From assembly GCA_965242845.1 (NCBI GenBank), contig CBDETC010000001.1:558001-622000 (forward strand): DNA of 64,000 nucleotides, read 5' to 3'. The DNA comes from RHLJ01 sp965242845. Its GTDB lineage: Bacteria; Bacteroidota; Rhodothermia; Balneolales; Balneolaceae. Both the position numbers and the translations under genes were made by a program. Shown one piece after another: positions 25,314-33,875 of this stretch. Numbering within the stretch: position 1 is the first letter of the stretch; each line of letters opens with the position of its first letter. The notes below the pieces were generated by a model. It had not been told where the DNA came from and searched no databases. It saw only the letters and a program-made list of their open reading frames with translations.

Positions 25314-26000
25314 ATGGCGAAGCACCTTACGAAAGAACAACTTGAATCCGATCCGCTAATTGAGAGCTATAACAAAGCGGCTTCATTTTTTAATGAAAAC
25401 AGAATTACTATTCTGGCCATTGTGATCAGTATCATAGTTGTTGTTGGGTCATTGATAGGTTACAACTACTATTCTCAGAATCAAGAAGAACAAGCTCAAC
25501 AATTATTAGCTATCGCTGAGGCTTATTATACACAAGGTGATTTTGATCGGGCAATTAATGGGGACAGCTTTGAGCTTACCTACGGATTCCTGGCTATATC
25601 TAATGAATTTTCTGGAACAGAAGCAGGCAATCTTGCTACCTATTATGCTGCTGTTTCAAGCTTTAAACTTGGAAACATAGAAGACGCTCTTGATTATCTG
25701 TCTCGATATGATGCTCCACGAGGGATTCTAGGAGTGGGAGCAATTTCTTTCAACGCGAAGCTATTACTTTCTAATGGTAGTACTGAATTAGCTGCCGAAA
25801 CTTTCGTAAAAGCAGCGAACTGGGATATTAACGATACAACTACCCCTTATAATCTATATCAAGCTGCTGAAGCTTATTTTGAAGCGGGCAATTTCGAGAA
25901 AGCAACAGAGATCACTGATCAAATCATTGCTGAATACCCGGCTAGTTCAGAACTCACTAGTTCTCAAAATCTTCAAGGCCGAATAGCTGCTTCAAGCTAA
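25314..26000 (+). CDS. Membrane-anchored TPR protein (YfgM-like)
   Basis: A 228-residue protein with a short cytoplasmic N-terminus, one transmembrane helix (about 33-51, ITILAIVISIIVVVGSLIGY) and TPR-type helical repeats in the periplasmic part (e.g. AEAYYTQGDFDRAI; QAAEAYFEAGNFEKATEI). The layout is that of YfgM, a SecYEG-associated chaperone adaptor, but the match is architectural only. It is followed by a clear terminator. Confidence 0.7.
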   Translation: MAKHLTKEQLESDPLIESYNKAASFFNENRITILAIVISIIVVVGSLIGYNYYSQNQEEQAQQLLAIAEAYYTQGDFDRAINGDSFELTYGFLAISNEFSGTEAGNLATYYAAVSSFKLGNIEDALDYLSRYDAPRGILGVGAISFNAKLLLSNGSTELAAETFVKAANWDINDTTTPYNLYQAAEAYFEAGNFEKATEITDQIIAEYPASSELTSSQNLQGRIAASS

Positions 26001-26008
26001 AAATTCCC

Positions 26009-26029
26009 AAGGCTCCTTTTAGGAGCCTT
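26009..26029 (+). terminator. Hairpin terminator after the TPR gene
   Basis: AAGGCTCC (26009-26016) and GGAGCCTT (26022-26029) form a perfect 8-bp stem with a 5-base loop, followed by TCTTGTTT. Confidence 0.8.
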
Positions 26030-26081
26030 TCTTGTTTACATTCATTTCTGATCAGCACTCCTAACTAACACTCACTTCGTT

Positions 26082-27413
26082 ATGTCTCAAAAAAATCAGT
26101 ACCTCGTACCCTTCATTGTTATCACTTCCCTGTTCTTTATGTGGGGTTTTATTACGGTACTGGTTGACGCATTAGTTCCACGACTTAGGGATGTATTTGA
26201 GCTCACTTACTTTCAAAGTGGAATTGTACAGTTTGCTTTTTTTACGGCCTATGCTGTGTTTTCTATTCCGGGCGGTCAGCTTATTTCGAAGATTGGATAT
26301 AAAAAAGGAGCCATCGTTGGCTTAATCACTATGGGTATAGCCTGCCTTCTATTTTACCCTGCTGCAGAGTTTCGTGTATTTGCAGTTTTTCTACTGGCAA
26401 TGTTTGTACTTGCAGGTGGGATAACCATCCTACAGGTAGCTGCTAATCCTTATGTAGCAGCCTTAGGCCCTCAGGAAACAGCTTCAAGCAGATTAAATCT
26501 GGCTCAGGCATTTAATTCACTGGGCACCACATTAGCCCCGCTTGTAAGTGCAGCCTTTATTCTAAGTAATTCTGTGCTTAGCTCGGCAGAAATTGAAGTT
26601 TTAAATGAGACAGAGAAGCTCTCTTATTTTGCTACGGAAGCATCAGCGGTTCAAGGACCATTTATTGTATTAGCTTTTGTACTCATCGGTTTAGCATTAG
26701 CCTTTTCTGCTTTCAAACTCCCGAAAATTTTAGAAGGTGACGATCACAATCACGGGAGTTATAAAACTGCATTAAAAAACCGACATCTTACTTTTGGTGC
26801 GATTGGTATCTTCGTTTACGTAGGTGCCGAAGTAGCCATTGGCAGTTACCTGGTTAATTATTTTTTGAATCTGGATATAGCTACTCTTGTTGCTGAAAGT
26901 TCATTTATGAGCAGTGTAGCCAACGTGCTTTCCGTTCTCAGTTTCTCAAGCGTGGATATAACTAATATGAATCCCGCTCAAATGGCTGGAACTTTTGTGT
27001 TCTTTTACTGGGGAGGAGCTATGGTTGGAAGATTTGTCGGTTCTGCATTATTACAGAAAATTGCTCCGGGAAAACTTCTCGCTACTTATGCAGGTGTCAA
27101 TATCACTTTACTGATTGTAAGCATGCTATCTGGCGGTTATGTTGCTATGTGGAGCATCCTATGCATTGGATTATTCAACTCAATTATGTTCCCAACCATC
27201 TTTACACTATCGATAAAGGATTTAAAAGAACATACTGCTCAAGGTTCTGGAGTTTTATGTACTGCCATTGTAGGTGGAGCATTCATCCCCCCTCTTTATG
27301 GTAGTCTTGCTGATGCGATTGGCCTACAAAGCGCGCTCTTCTTTTTAGCGATTTGTTACGGATACATCTTGTGGTATGGGGTCAAAGGGTCAGAAGTAAA
27401 GTTCGTAGACTAA
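26082..27413 (+). CDS. FucP/GluP-family sugar MFS transporter
   Basis: A 443-residue major-facilitator protein with about 12 helices. The opening FIVITSLFFMWGFITVLVDALVPRLR and the LAGGITILQVAANPYVAALGP block identify the FHS/FucP subfamily, which imports hexoses such as glucose, galactose or fucose with protons. A ROK sugar kinase is encoded convergently with a 4-nt overlap, so import and phosphorylation are likely functionally linked. It follows a terminator and probably has its own promoter. Confidence 0.9.
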   Translation: MSQKNQYLVPFIVITSLFFMWGFITVLVDALVPRLRDVFELTYFQSGIVQFAFFTAYAVFSIPGGQLISKIGYKKGAIVGLITMGIACLLFYPAAEFRVFAVFLLAMFVLAGGITILQVAANPYVAALGPQETASSRLNLAQAFNSLGTTLAPLVSAAFILSNSVLSSAEIEVLNETEKLSYFATEASAVQGPFIVLAFVLIGLALAFSAFKLPKILEGDDHNHGSYKTALKNRHLTFGAIGIFVYVGAEVAIGSYLVNYFLNLDIATLVAESSFMSSVANVLSVLSFSSVDITNMNPAQMAGTFVFFYWGGAMVGRFVGSALLQKIAPGKLLATYAGVNITLLIVSMLSGGYVAMWSILCIGLFNSIMFPTIFTLSIKDLKEHTAQGSGVLCTAIVGGAFIPPLYGSLADAIGLQSALFFLAICYGYILWYGVKGSEVKFVD

Positions 27414-28501
27414 CCTAGTTTTTCGAGAGCAAAGTAGTAGGCCCCGATTGAGATGGCTTCACTTGTTCCTAAACGGGATAAACCAATTGCTGTACTTTTT
27501 TCATCAAAGTATTCCAGAGCTTTATTTGAGTTAGGAATAATGATCGGTTTACTCTTCTGGTTTAGGAAGCTTTTTCTACTGAAGTCATTCTCAAAATCAT
27601 AGACGCTCTGTATTAGCCGTGGCATTTTCTTTCCATTCAAAAGGGTGAAACTCCCATTCAATTCATCCTTCAACGACCTGGAGAATATCGGATAAGCACC
27701 ACTTACCCCCCCTCCAATTACAACTAATCCATCAATTAATGTGAGTATGTGCGCAATTGCATCTCCCAGTACTTCACCATATCGTAAATAAGTTTCAATA
27801 GCCGCTTCTCTTACGCCCTCACTTTTGCCAGTGGCTATATCGAAAATCTGTTTTGGCTCAGGTGCTTTAGCAGGATCAATAGAAATTTGTTCAGCATACA
27901 TTCTTTTAATTGCTCGAATACTTAAGGTCTCCTCGACGTTTGAATAGGTGTAATACTTATTCCTAAGTAGCCAACCTTCTCCCCCTACCCCATTATCGCC
28001 AATTAATAAGCTTCCATTAAGAGAAATTCCAACTCCGAAGCCTGTACCCAGAGTAATCCCTATAAGATTTTTGAATTGCCTTGAACTACCAGATTCTTTA
28101 AGTAATTGATTCACATTGGGCAAAAAACCAGATTTACTCTCTCCTAAAACAAATAAATCTCCGTCATTATTAATGAATACCGGAATGCCAAACTTTTCCT
28201 GAATAATAGATGCTAGCGGTACACCTCCTGAAAATGCCGGGAGGTTCGGTAAATCCCCTATAATACCTTGTTCGTAATCGGCTGGACCTGGAAATGCAAA
28301 ACTAATAGCCTCCGGACTTTCATCCAGATTTGTAATAAGGCTCTGAAAGCCTGATATGATTGAATCAATACAGGTTTCTAAATCTGAAGTATTTGCAGGA
28401 AGACTAAGCGAATCACCAAAAGCTGATCCATCTTTAATTGCAGAAAACACGAAATTGGTTCCACCAGCGTCTAGTGTGAGTACAATAGGAGATTTGGGCA
28501 A
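27410..28501 (-). CDS. ROK-family sugar kinase lacking the zinc motif
   Basis: A 363-residue ROK protein, probably a hexokinase-type enzyme acting on sugar imported by the neighbouring transporter. The ATP-binding DAGGTN (residues 11-16), catalytic Asp in FINNDGDLFV and LGTGFGVG loop are intact. The usual HxxxxxxxxxCxCGxxGCxE zinc motif is absent: after GGEGW the chain continues with LLRNKYYTYSNVEET and no cysteines. This zinc-free variant may differ in substrate. No helix-turn-helix is present, so it is a kinase rather than a repressor. Confidence 0.82.
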   Translation of the reverse strand: MPKSPIVLTLDAGGTNFVFSAIKDGSAFGDSLSLPANTSDLETCIDSIISGFQSLITNLDESPEAISFAFPGPADYEQGIIGDLPNLPAFSGGVPLASIIQEKFGIPVFINNDGDLFVLGESKSGFLPNVNQLLKESGSSRQFKNLIGITLGTGFGVGISLNGSLLIGDNGVGGEGWLLRNKYYTYSNVEETLSIRAIKRMYAEQISIDPAKAPEPKQIFDIATGKSEGVREAAIETYLRYGEVLGDAIAHILTLIDGLVVIGGGVSGAYPIFSRSLKDELNGSFTLLNGKKMPRLIQSVYDFENDFSRKSFLNQKSKPIIIPNSNKALEYFDEKSTAIGLSRLGTSEAISIGAYYFALEKLG

Positions 28502-28560
28502 AGCGTTGAATATGGTATTTTAAGATCGGTGGAAAGTAGTATTTATTAAATATCGAATAA

Positions 28561-29418
28561 ATGTTTAAAGATAACAGAATCACATTCCTGCTAATATTAT
28601 CAATTCTCAGCGTAATTTTTTTCGATGCACTTCAGCAAAAATTTTATCTGGACACATTCAATATACAACCAGGTTCTGATGTCACCTTTTTGTTCTTGCT
28701 ACAAGTTCATTTTATAAGATGGTCTGCCTGGTTGGCGGCAACTATCACAGGAATTATCCTACTCCGATCAAAGAATCAATTATTTAGCCAAAACAAACCA
28801 GTAAACTGGGTTCTTGTATCTATTGTATTCTTCTGCCTGAATCTGGTTGCCATCCTTGTTATCTCTTTATTCAACATCATCCAGTACGGTTCTGAATTTA
28901 CCTTCGCTTTATTACAGGAGATTTTCACTTTTATGATTTATCAAAAAGGAATGAGCTTCACCTTTGCTTCAGGACTAACTCTATTACTGATGTATAATCA
29001 ATCGAAGAAACAGGTCATTGACGCGCAGTGGGTAGAAATACAAAGCCTTAAAGATCTTGTTGTTGATACTAGTTCAGAGAAAGAAAGTAATGCACATCAT
29101 TTGTTGATCAGAATTGGCTCCCGAGAAAAGCTTATTCCTATATCCGAGATTACATGGTTTGAGGCAGACGATTACTGCGTACGTATTCACACCGAAACAA
29201 AGACTTACTCCCTAAGGAAAAGTCTCAAATCTCTAGAGAAAGATTTACAGGATTTCAATTTTATTCGGGTTCACCGACGAGCACTCGTTAATCTAAGCTA
29301 TTTTGAACAGGCTGATTTCAATAATTGCACCGTTACATTAAGTGACCATTCAGAAATTCCAATTTCTAAATCGCGTATTAGCCACTTAAAGCAGGTATTA
29401 AAAGCAGCTTCTCTTTAA
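28561..29418 (+). CDS. Membrane LytTR-domain transcription regulator
   Basis: A 285-residue protein with four transmembrane helices in the first ~145 residues and a C-terminal LytTR DNA-binding domain (about 185-280; LIRIGSREKLIPISEITWFEADDY, RVHRRALVNLSYF). Such one-component regulators couple a membrane signal to promoter binding at paired direct repeats. The target is unknown; the secreted-protein gene 75 nt downstream is a candidate. Confidence 0.85.
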   Translation: MFKDNRITFLLILSILSVIFFDALQQKFYLDTFNIQPGSDVTFLFLLQVHFIRWSAWLAATITGIILLRSKNQLFSQNKPVNWVLVSIVFFCLNLVAILVISLFNIIQYGSEFTFALLQEIFTFMIYQKGMSFTFASGLTLLLMYNQSKKQVIDAQWVEIQSLKDLVVDTSSEKESNAHHLLIRIGSREKLIPISEITWFEADDYCVRIHTETKTYSLRKSLKSLEKDLQDFNFIRVHRRALVNLSYFEQADFNNCTVTLSDHSEIPISKSRISHLKQVLKAASL

Positions 29419-29492
29419 TTTCCTGCAAAACCTGGTTGTTTTACTGCAAAGATTTATTTCAAAGTTTCTTCTTCCTTTTCTTTGGAAGAAAA

Positions 29493-30068
29493 ATGAAGAA
29501 AACACTACTACTACTCACCCTATTCTTACTCCCTCAATTTGCCTTAGCTCAATATAACTATGAGCCTTCCGAAGAATATCCCTTTGGAAGAATAAACCCA
29601 ATGGCCAGAGGTGAACTTGCTGACTTCCAACCTTTAATTGGTGAATCAGAATGTGGGTCAGTCACCCGAAACCCGGATCAATCCTGGGCAGAAGCTGTTC
29701 CTATGATTTGGAGATTCAAATACATTATGAACGGAATGGCTGTTCAGGATGAAACGCTTAAAGAAGATGGAGGACATTCAGGAAGTATTCGTCAGTTTAA
29801 CTCTGATAGTCTGGCCTGGTATGTACACTATTATTCTTCTGGTACTGCTTCGCCGGTATTACCAGCATGGGAAGGATCAAAGAAGGAAGATGGAAATATT
29901 ATACTCTATCGTCCACAAACTGCTCCAAATGGCATGGAAGGCTATTACCGACTTACTTTTTCAGATATCTCCAATAAGGGATTTGAATGGGTTGGAGAAT
30001 GGGTTGATTTAACCGAGAATATTGCCTTTCCTACCTGGAAGATTAGCTGTAAAAAGAAAAACTCTTAG
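29493..30068 (+). CDS. Secreted protein of unknown function (DUF1579-like fold possible)
   Basis: A 191-residue exported protein. ATG 29493 gives a classic signal peptide (KKTLLLLTLFLLPQFALAQ); the 19-residue upstream extension in frame does not. The mature part (FQPLIGESECGS...WRFKYIMNGMAVQDE...NGMEGYYRLTFSDIS...FEWVGEW) has the repeating beta pattern of lipocalin-like DUF1579-type proteins. No catalytic motif. Located after the LytTR gene and 15 nt before the PhnB-like gene. Confidence 0.6.
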   Translation: MKKTLLLLTLFLLPQFALAQYNYEPSEEYPFGRINPMARGELADFQPLIGESECGSVTRNPDQSWAEAVPMIWRFKYIMNGMAVQDETLKEDGGHSGSIRQFNSDSLAWYVHYYSSGTASPVLPAWEGSKKEDGNIILYRPQTAPNGMEGYYRLTFSDISNKGFEWVGEWVDLTENIAFPTWKISCKKKNS

Positions 30069-30083
30069 CAACATATTGGTAAT

Positions 30084-30470
30084 ATGAAGTCAATGATTCC
30101 TTACCTGGTATTCCCGGGGACCTGCCAGGATGCATTCAGTTATTATGCAACCGTATTTGGGGGAACAATAACAAAGTTACAGAGTTATGAAGAATCTCCT
30201 ATTGAGATTGATGAATCATCAAAGGAAAGGATTTTTGATGCCGAACTGATTATCGGGAATGTCAAAATTAAAGCTTCGGATGATTTACCAAATTACCCGG
30301 TCAAATCAGGTAATAATTTCTCCTTATTCATTGCTTTTGATGATCATAAGGAACGAGAAAAGGTCTTCAATCACTTAGCTGAAGAAGGAAATATTCTATT
30401 CCCTCTAGATGAAAATTTTGGAATGGTTAAGGATAAATTTGGTTTCCAGTGGATGTTAGTAATAGGCTAA
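30084..30470 (+). CDS. PhnB-like glyoxalase/VOC-fold protein
   Basis: A 128-residue protein of the PhnB/3-demethylubiquinone-methyltransferase-like VOC superfamily. The start MIPYLVFPGTCQDAFSYYATVFGG, the central DAELIIGNVKIKASD and the C-terminal FGMVKDKFGFQWML are the family's standard blocks. The biochemical role is unknown for most members. It ends with a 4-nt convergent overlap with the glycosyltransferase. Confidence 0.85.
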   Translation: MKSMIPYLVFPGTCQDAFSYYATVFGGTITKLQSYEESPIEIDESSKERIFDAELIIGNVKIKASDDLPNYPVKSGNNFSLFIAFDDHKEREKVFNHLAEEGNILFPLDENFGMVKDKFGFQWMLVIG

Positions 30471-31702
30471 CTCACTCCCTTATTCTTTTCCTCGATCCAT
30501 TTCCCCATAAATTTTGTACTACTCATTGTATGATGCTGCAGCATAGCGCCAATAAAGTTATTAGCTCTATGCTGCTTTATTACCTTTCTCAGCTCTTGTA
30601 ACCGACGTACTAGAGTATTGCTATGACTTTCTTTATTGAAGCGATTATTTAAGATTTTCAGACCATGCAATTGAGCGCGTTCCCATTTTGCCGAAGAAGT
30701 ATATAACTCGATAGCCATCTGCACTATTTCGTTAGTTGTGTTAGCAATTGACCCGGGCCAACCTAACACTCCGGGTATCCCTTCTGCTCCAATCCTTGTT
30801 GTAATAGATGGAAGACCATGCTGCATAGCCTCAATAAACTTACCTTTTAGCCCTGCTCCAAATCGAATAGGCGCCAGCAACACACGAGCACTTGAAAAGA
30901 CTTCGGCTACACTTGAAGCTCTCCCCTTCACCAGAAATCCTTCTCTTTCATTATGCAGTTGGAATACTTTGTCTTTTGGGTAAGCTCCGTAAATATGTAA
31001 CTCAACACTCGGTAATTCTTTCCTAATCGTAGGCCAAATTTCTTTTTTTAGATATTGAACTGTATCCCAGTTTGGCTCATGAAGAAAATTCCCAATCCAT
31101 ACAAAATGTTTTCTCTCCTCAAAAGTATTCCAGCTCTCAGATTCTTTTCCGGAAACAGAATCAGGCATAAAAGGTGTGTAGTGTATCAAAGATTGATCCA
31201 TATTGAAAGAGTGATGCAATAACTCCATCTCGAATTCGGAAATTATCAGTGACAAATCGCTTCGATATATGCTGGCCATTTCTCTTAGAGAGGTTTCATT
31301 ATGCAAATCTTCTTTATTGCTTTCCCTCTTCTCCTTCAAAGCTATTCTTCTGGCATCCCTAAGTCCATGAAGATCTTCAGTATCAAGAATTCTTAATGCT
31401 TCAGGACAAACTTCGGCTACCCTCCACCCAAATTGTTCCTCGGTCATAAAACGATCAAACAAAACGAGGTCTGGTTTCAGTTCTGCTATAAAGTGATCAA
31501 AGGAAGAGTCGTTTAAAAGAATCGGAACCGCTTTAATACCAAACGAGTTAAGATTTGTTGAATAATCACTTTCGCTAGCTGCTGAAGCAAAGCTAAGCTC
31601 CCAGTTCTGTTGCTGAAAAAGCTCAATGAGCTGGAGTATTCGAGAACCAGCCGCAGAGGAATCAGGCTCTGGCCAAACCTTACCAATAATTAAGATGTTC
31701 AA
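30467..31702 (-). CDS. Glycosyltransferase (GT4/GT-B-like)
   Basis: A 411-residue GT-B fold protein. The N-terminal Rossmann part opens NILIIGKVWPEPDSSAAGSR; the C-terminal donor-binding half has FVWIGNFLHEPNWDTVQYLK, then LLAPIRFGAGLKGKFIEAMQHGLPSITT, the glycosyltransferase-1 signature with the conserved Glu. It probably modifies surface glycans. It begins 16 nt downstream of the repeat-containing membrane protein and could share its transcript. Confidence 0.82.
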   Translation of the reverse strand: MNILIIGKVWPEPDSSAAGSRILQLIELFQQQNWELSFASAASESDYSTNLNSFGIKAVPILLNDSSFDHFIAELKPDLVLFDRFMTEEQFGWRVAEVCPEALRILDTEDLHGLRDARRIALKEKRESNKEDLHNETSLREMASIYRSDLSLIISEFEMELLHHSFNMDQSLIHYTPFMPDSVSGKESESWNTFEERKHFVWIGNFLHEPNWDTVQYLKKEIWPTIRKELPSVELHIYGAYPKDKVFQLHNEREGFLVKGRASSVAEVFSSARVLLAPIRFGAGLKGKFIEAMQHGLPSITTRIGAEGIPGVLGWPGSIANTTNEIVQMAIELYTSSAKWERAQLHGLKILNNRFNKESHSNTLVRRLQELRKVIKQHRANNFIGAMLQHHTMSSTKFMGKWIEEKNKGVS

Positions 31703-31718
31703 GGAGCGATTACACTAG

Positions 31719-32711
31719 TTAATTATCATTCATATACACACGAATAATATCAGAATAGCTCATATCATCCAACAGGTCTCGTTGGGCCAATTCTCTTAAG
31801 AATGAAGTAGTAACTCCATTGGCATAAAGACCGATGATTCCTGAATAACTCAGCTCGTCCAGGTAATCAATTTCATTTAATGTATTAAGGTAATTAAGCG
31901 TCACGCCATTGGAATACATTCCAATTATCCCTGAATAGGATACTTCATCCAGATAATCGAGGTCATTAAGTCCCTTTAAATAGCTCTCTGATATCCCATT
32001 TGCGTACAAACCAATGATTCCAGAATAGTTCACTTCGTCCAGGTAATCCAAATCGTTTAGTGTTTCCAAATATCCAGTAGTAACTCCATTGGCATAAAGA
32101 CCGATGATTCCTGAGTAATTTACCTCATCAAGGTAATCCAGTTCATTAAGTTTATCGAGATAAGAAGTCGGAACCCCATTCGCATAGAGACCTATTACCC
32201 CGGAATAATTAAGTTCATCGAGATAATCTAGTTCGTTCAGCTTTTCCATATAACTGATAGGAACTCCATTATTGTATAGTGCCAAAACCTCAGTACTTGC
32301 CGGATTTGACTCGAATCCTAAATTCCCTAGGGCGGCAGAGTATTCCAAAATAGAACTGGAACCAGAAACTTGCTCCTGCTCTAAAGCTTCCCGAACTGCA
32401 TTGCCTTCTACCTGAGTAACTGCATCGTTGTCTGAGAAAAACCCTCCTACTCCCTGGCTGGTTTGAGTAATCGCATTTAATGGATTCCAGTCGAAGTACC
32501 AAAGAAAGATAATCGCAAGGACTATAGCTATTACTGTTCTATCTCTTTTCTTTGTGCTGTTTTCTTTTACTCTATAAGTAACACCAGGCCTTATATCCTC
32601 GTCATCTGCCCTGGATTGTTCATCAATATATTGATCGAGATTAAAGTCGGGATCATTATTATCCAAATCGTTGGGTATCCCCTTTCGGAACTTGTCTTTA
32701 TTTGTGCTCAT
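31719..32711 (-). CDS. Single-pass membrane protein with 30-residue tandem repeats
   Basis: A 330-residue protein: an acidic cytoplasmic N-terminus (1-55), one membrane helix (about 58-73, TVIAIVLAIIFLWYF), a linker, then tandem repeats of exactly 30 residues. Five full units run from residue 163 to 312, with degenerate units on each side; consensus YLDEVNYSGIIGLYANGVTT plus YLxxLNDLD. The pattern of a helix followed by a GVTxxYL helix recalls short helical repeats seen at the C-termini of some BlaR1-like proteins. The repeats are acidic and have no catalytic residues, so a protein-binding scaffold is likely. Confidence 0.75.
   Translation of the reverse strand: MSTNKDKFRKGIPNDLDNNDPDFNLDQYIDEQSRADDEDIRPGVTYRVKENSTKKRDRTVIAIVLAIIFLWYFDWNPLNAITQTSQGVGGFFSDNDAVTQVEGNAVREALEQEQVSGSSSILEYSAALGNLGFESNPASTEVLALYNNGVPISYMEKLNELDYLDELNYSGVIGLYANGVPTSYLDKLNELDYLDEVNYSGIIGLYANGVTTGYLETLNDLDYLDEVNYSGIIGLYANGISESYLKGLNDLDYLDEVSYSGIIGMYSNGVTLNYLNTLNEIDYLDELSYSGIIGLYANGVTTSFLRELAQRDLLDDMSYSDIIRVYMNDN
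31776..32225 (-). repeat. Five 90-bp in-frame tandem repeats
   Basis: Coding repeat array with a strict 90-bp period encoding the five complete 30-residue units. Nucleotide copies have diverged mostly at third positions while the YSGIIGLYANGV core is retained, pointing to selection on the protein. Confidence 0.85.
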
Positions 32712-32863
32712 AATGCCCTGAATGGTTTAGAAATCTGCCGGATACACGGCTGTGAACGTTTATAGTTTCAATGCCCATTTGAATTTATGGGATTGAGTAG
32801 TACAATAAAAAATACTATCTCTACTATTTATATATCCCTTCAAAACAGAAGACATCAATTAAT

Positions 32864-33484
32864 ATGAAAACACTCCCTTTAGCACTTTCACATTTAAATC
32901 CAGAGCTAGAAGCTGAGATTTTGGAGTCATCCATTTATAGAGAACTGCCTAAAGGAGCTCAAATACTTAGAGAAGGTGAATTTGTTGCTGTTGTACCTAT
33001 TGTATTAGAAGGACTTATTAAAGTTTTCACAAGCCATGAAGACAAGGAACTTCTACTCTATTACATAAGGCCTAATGAAAGTTGTGTGATGTCTTTTTCA
33101 TCTGGTTTAAAGAATGAACCAAGCAAAGTATTTGCGCTAACTGAAGAAGACACTTCCGCTATTCTTCTACCAGTTGATAAATTAAGTAGATGGACAAGAG
33201 AGTATCCTGATTTAAATAGCTTATTCTATCAACAGTACAATTTGAGGTACAGCGAATTACTTGACACGATAAATCATGTCCTTTTTGATAAAATGGATAA
33301 GCGACTTTATGATTTTCTAGAAAAGAGAAAACGCCTCACTAACAAAAACCCTTTAAAGATATCTCATAGACAAATAGCTAATGAGCTGGGAACTGCACGC
33401 GAAGTAATTAGCAGAATCATGAAAAAATTGGAACATGAGGGGAAAGTAAAACAGCATTCAAATAGTATCGAATTACTCGATTAG
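32864..33484 (+). CDS. Crp/Fnr-family transcription regulator
   Basis: A 206-residue regulator with an N-terminal cyclic-nucleotide-binding fold (about 10-125) and a C-terminal winged helix (HRQIANELGTAREVISRIMKKLEHEG). It lacks the FNR cysteine cluster: only one cysteine (ESCVMSF) is seen. The PxxGRxSxxAE cAMP pocket is not obvious either, so the ligand is unknown. It is followed by two small membrane-protein genes on the same strand, the probable targets. Confidence 0.88.
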   Translation: MKTLPLALSHLNPELEAEILESSIYRELPKGAQILREGEFVAVVPIVLEGLIKVFTSHEDKELLLYYIRPNESCVMSFSSGLKNEPSKVFALTEEDTSAILLPVDKLSRWTREYPDLNSLFYQQYNLRYSELLDTINHVLFDKMDKRLYDFLEKRKRLTNKNPLKISHRQIANELGTAREVISRIMKKLEHEGKVKQHSNSIELLD

Positions 33485-33535
33485 TGACTAAAGTCACTGA
33501 CCTGGAGTTTCATTTGGATTAAATTGTATAAGGCT

Positions 33536-33631
33536 ATGAAGAGCAAAGCATTTAAACTAATAGTAATCTGTATACTGTGCTTCCTGATAATAACAGGAAT
33601 AGTTCTTTTAGCTGAATATCTATTAATCTAA
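33536..33631 (+). CDS. 31-residue single-helix membrane peptide
   Basis: A tiny reading frame, ATG to TAA, starting MKSKAFKLIVICILC and continuing as one hydrophobic helix to LLAEYLLI. A weak AAGG lies just upstream. It sits 51 nt after the Crp/Fnr gene and 10 nt before the DUF2892 gene, in the same direction. Composition (two lysines then a helix) is that of a real membrane microprotein, but the length makes chance possible. Confidence 0.5.
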   Translation: MKSKAFKLIVICILCFLIITGIVLLAEYLLI

Positions 33632-33641
33632 TTCTAGAAAA

Positions 33642-33860
33642 ATGAAAAAGAATATGGGAAATGCTGACCGAATAATTCGGATAGTACTGGCAGCAATTAT
33701 AGGAACTCTTTATTTCACAAATGTCATTTCTGGTACGCTAGGCATCATCTTCCTGGTACTAGCAGGCATTTTTGTATTAACCTCATTTATAAGCTTTTGT
33801 CCGCTATATGCATCATTTGGGCTTAGCACCTGCAAAGTAAACATGGAAGAGCAAGGCTAA
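33642..33860 (+). CDS. DUF2892 (YgaP-like) inner-membrane protein
   Basis: A 72-residue protein with two membrane helices. The start NMGNADRIIRIVLAAIIG and end FISFCPLYASFGLSTCKV are diagnostic for DUF2892, the membrane module of YgaP-type rhodanese proteins. The two conserved cysteines (CPLY...STC) may take part in sulfur or thiol chemistry. It closes the Crp/Fnr unit and converges on icmF with only 15 nt between them. Confidence 0.85.
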   Translation: MKKNMGNADRIIRIVLAAIIGTLYFTNVISGTLGIIFLVLAGIFVLTSFISFCPLYASFGLSTCKVNMEEQG

Positions 33861-33875
33861 AATAGCCCCGTAAAA

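Noticed and set aside
31776..32225. CRISPR-like array
   Set aside because: The 90-bp period is in frame, without spacers, and encodes a protein repeat.
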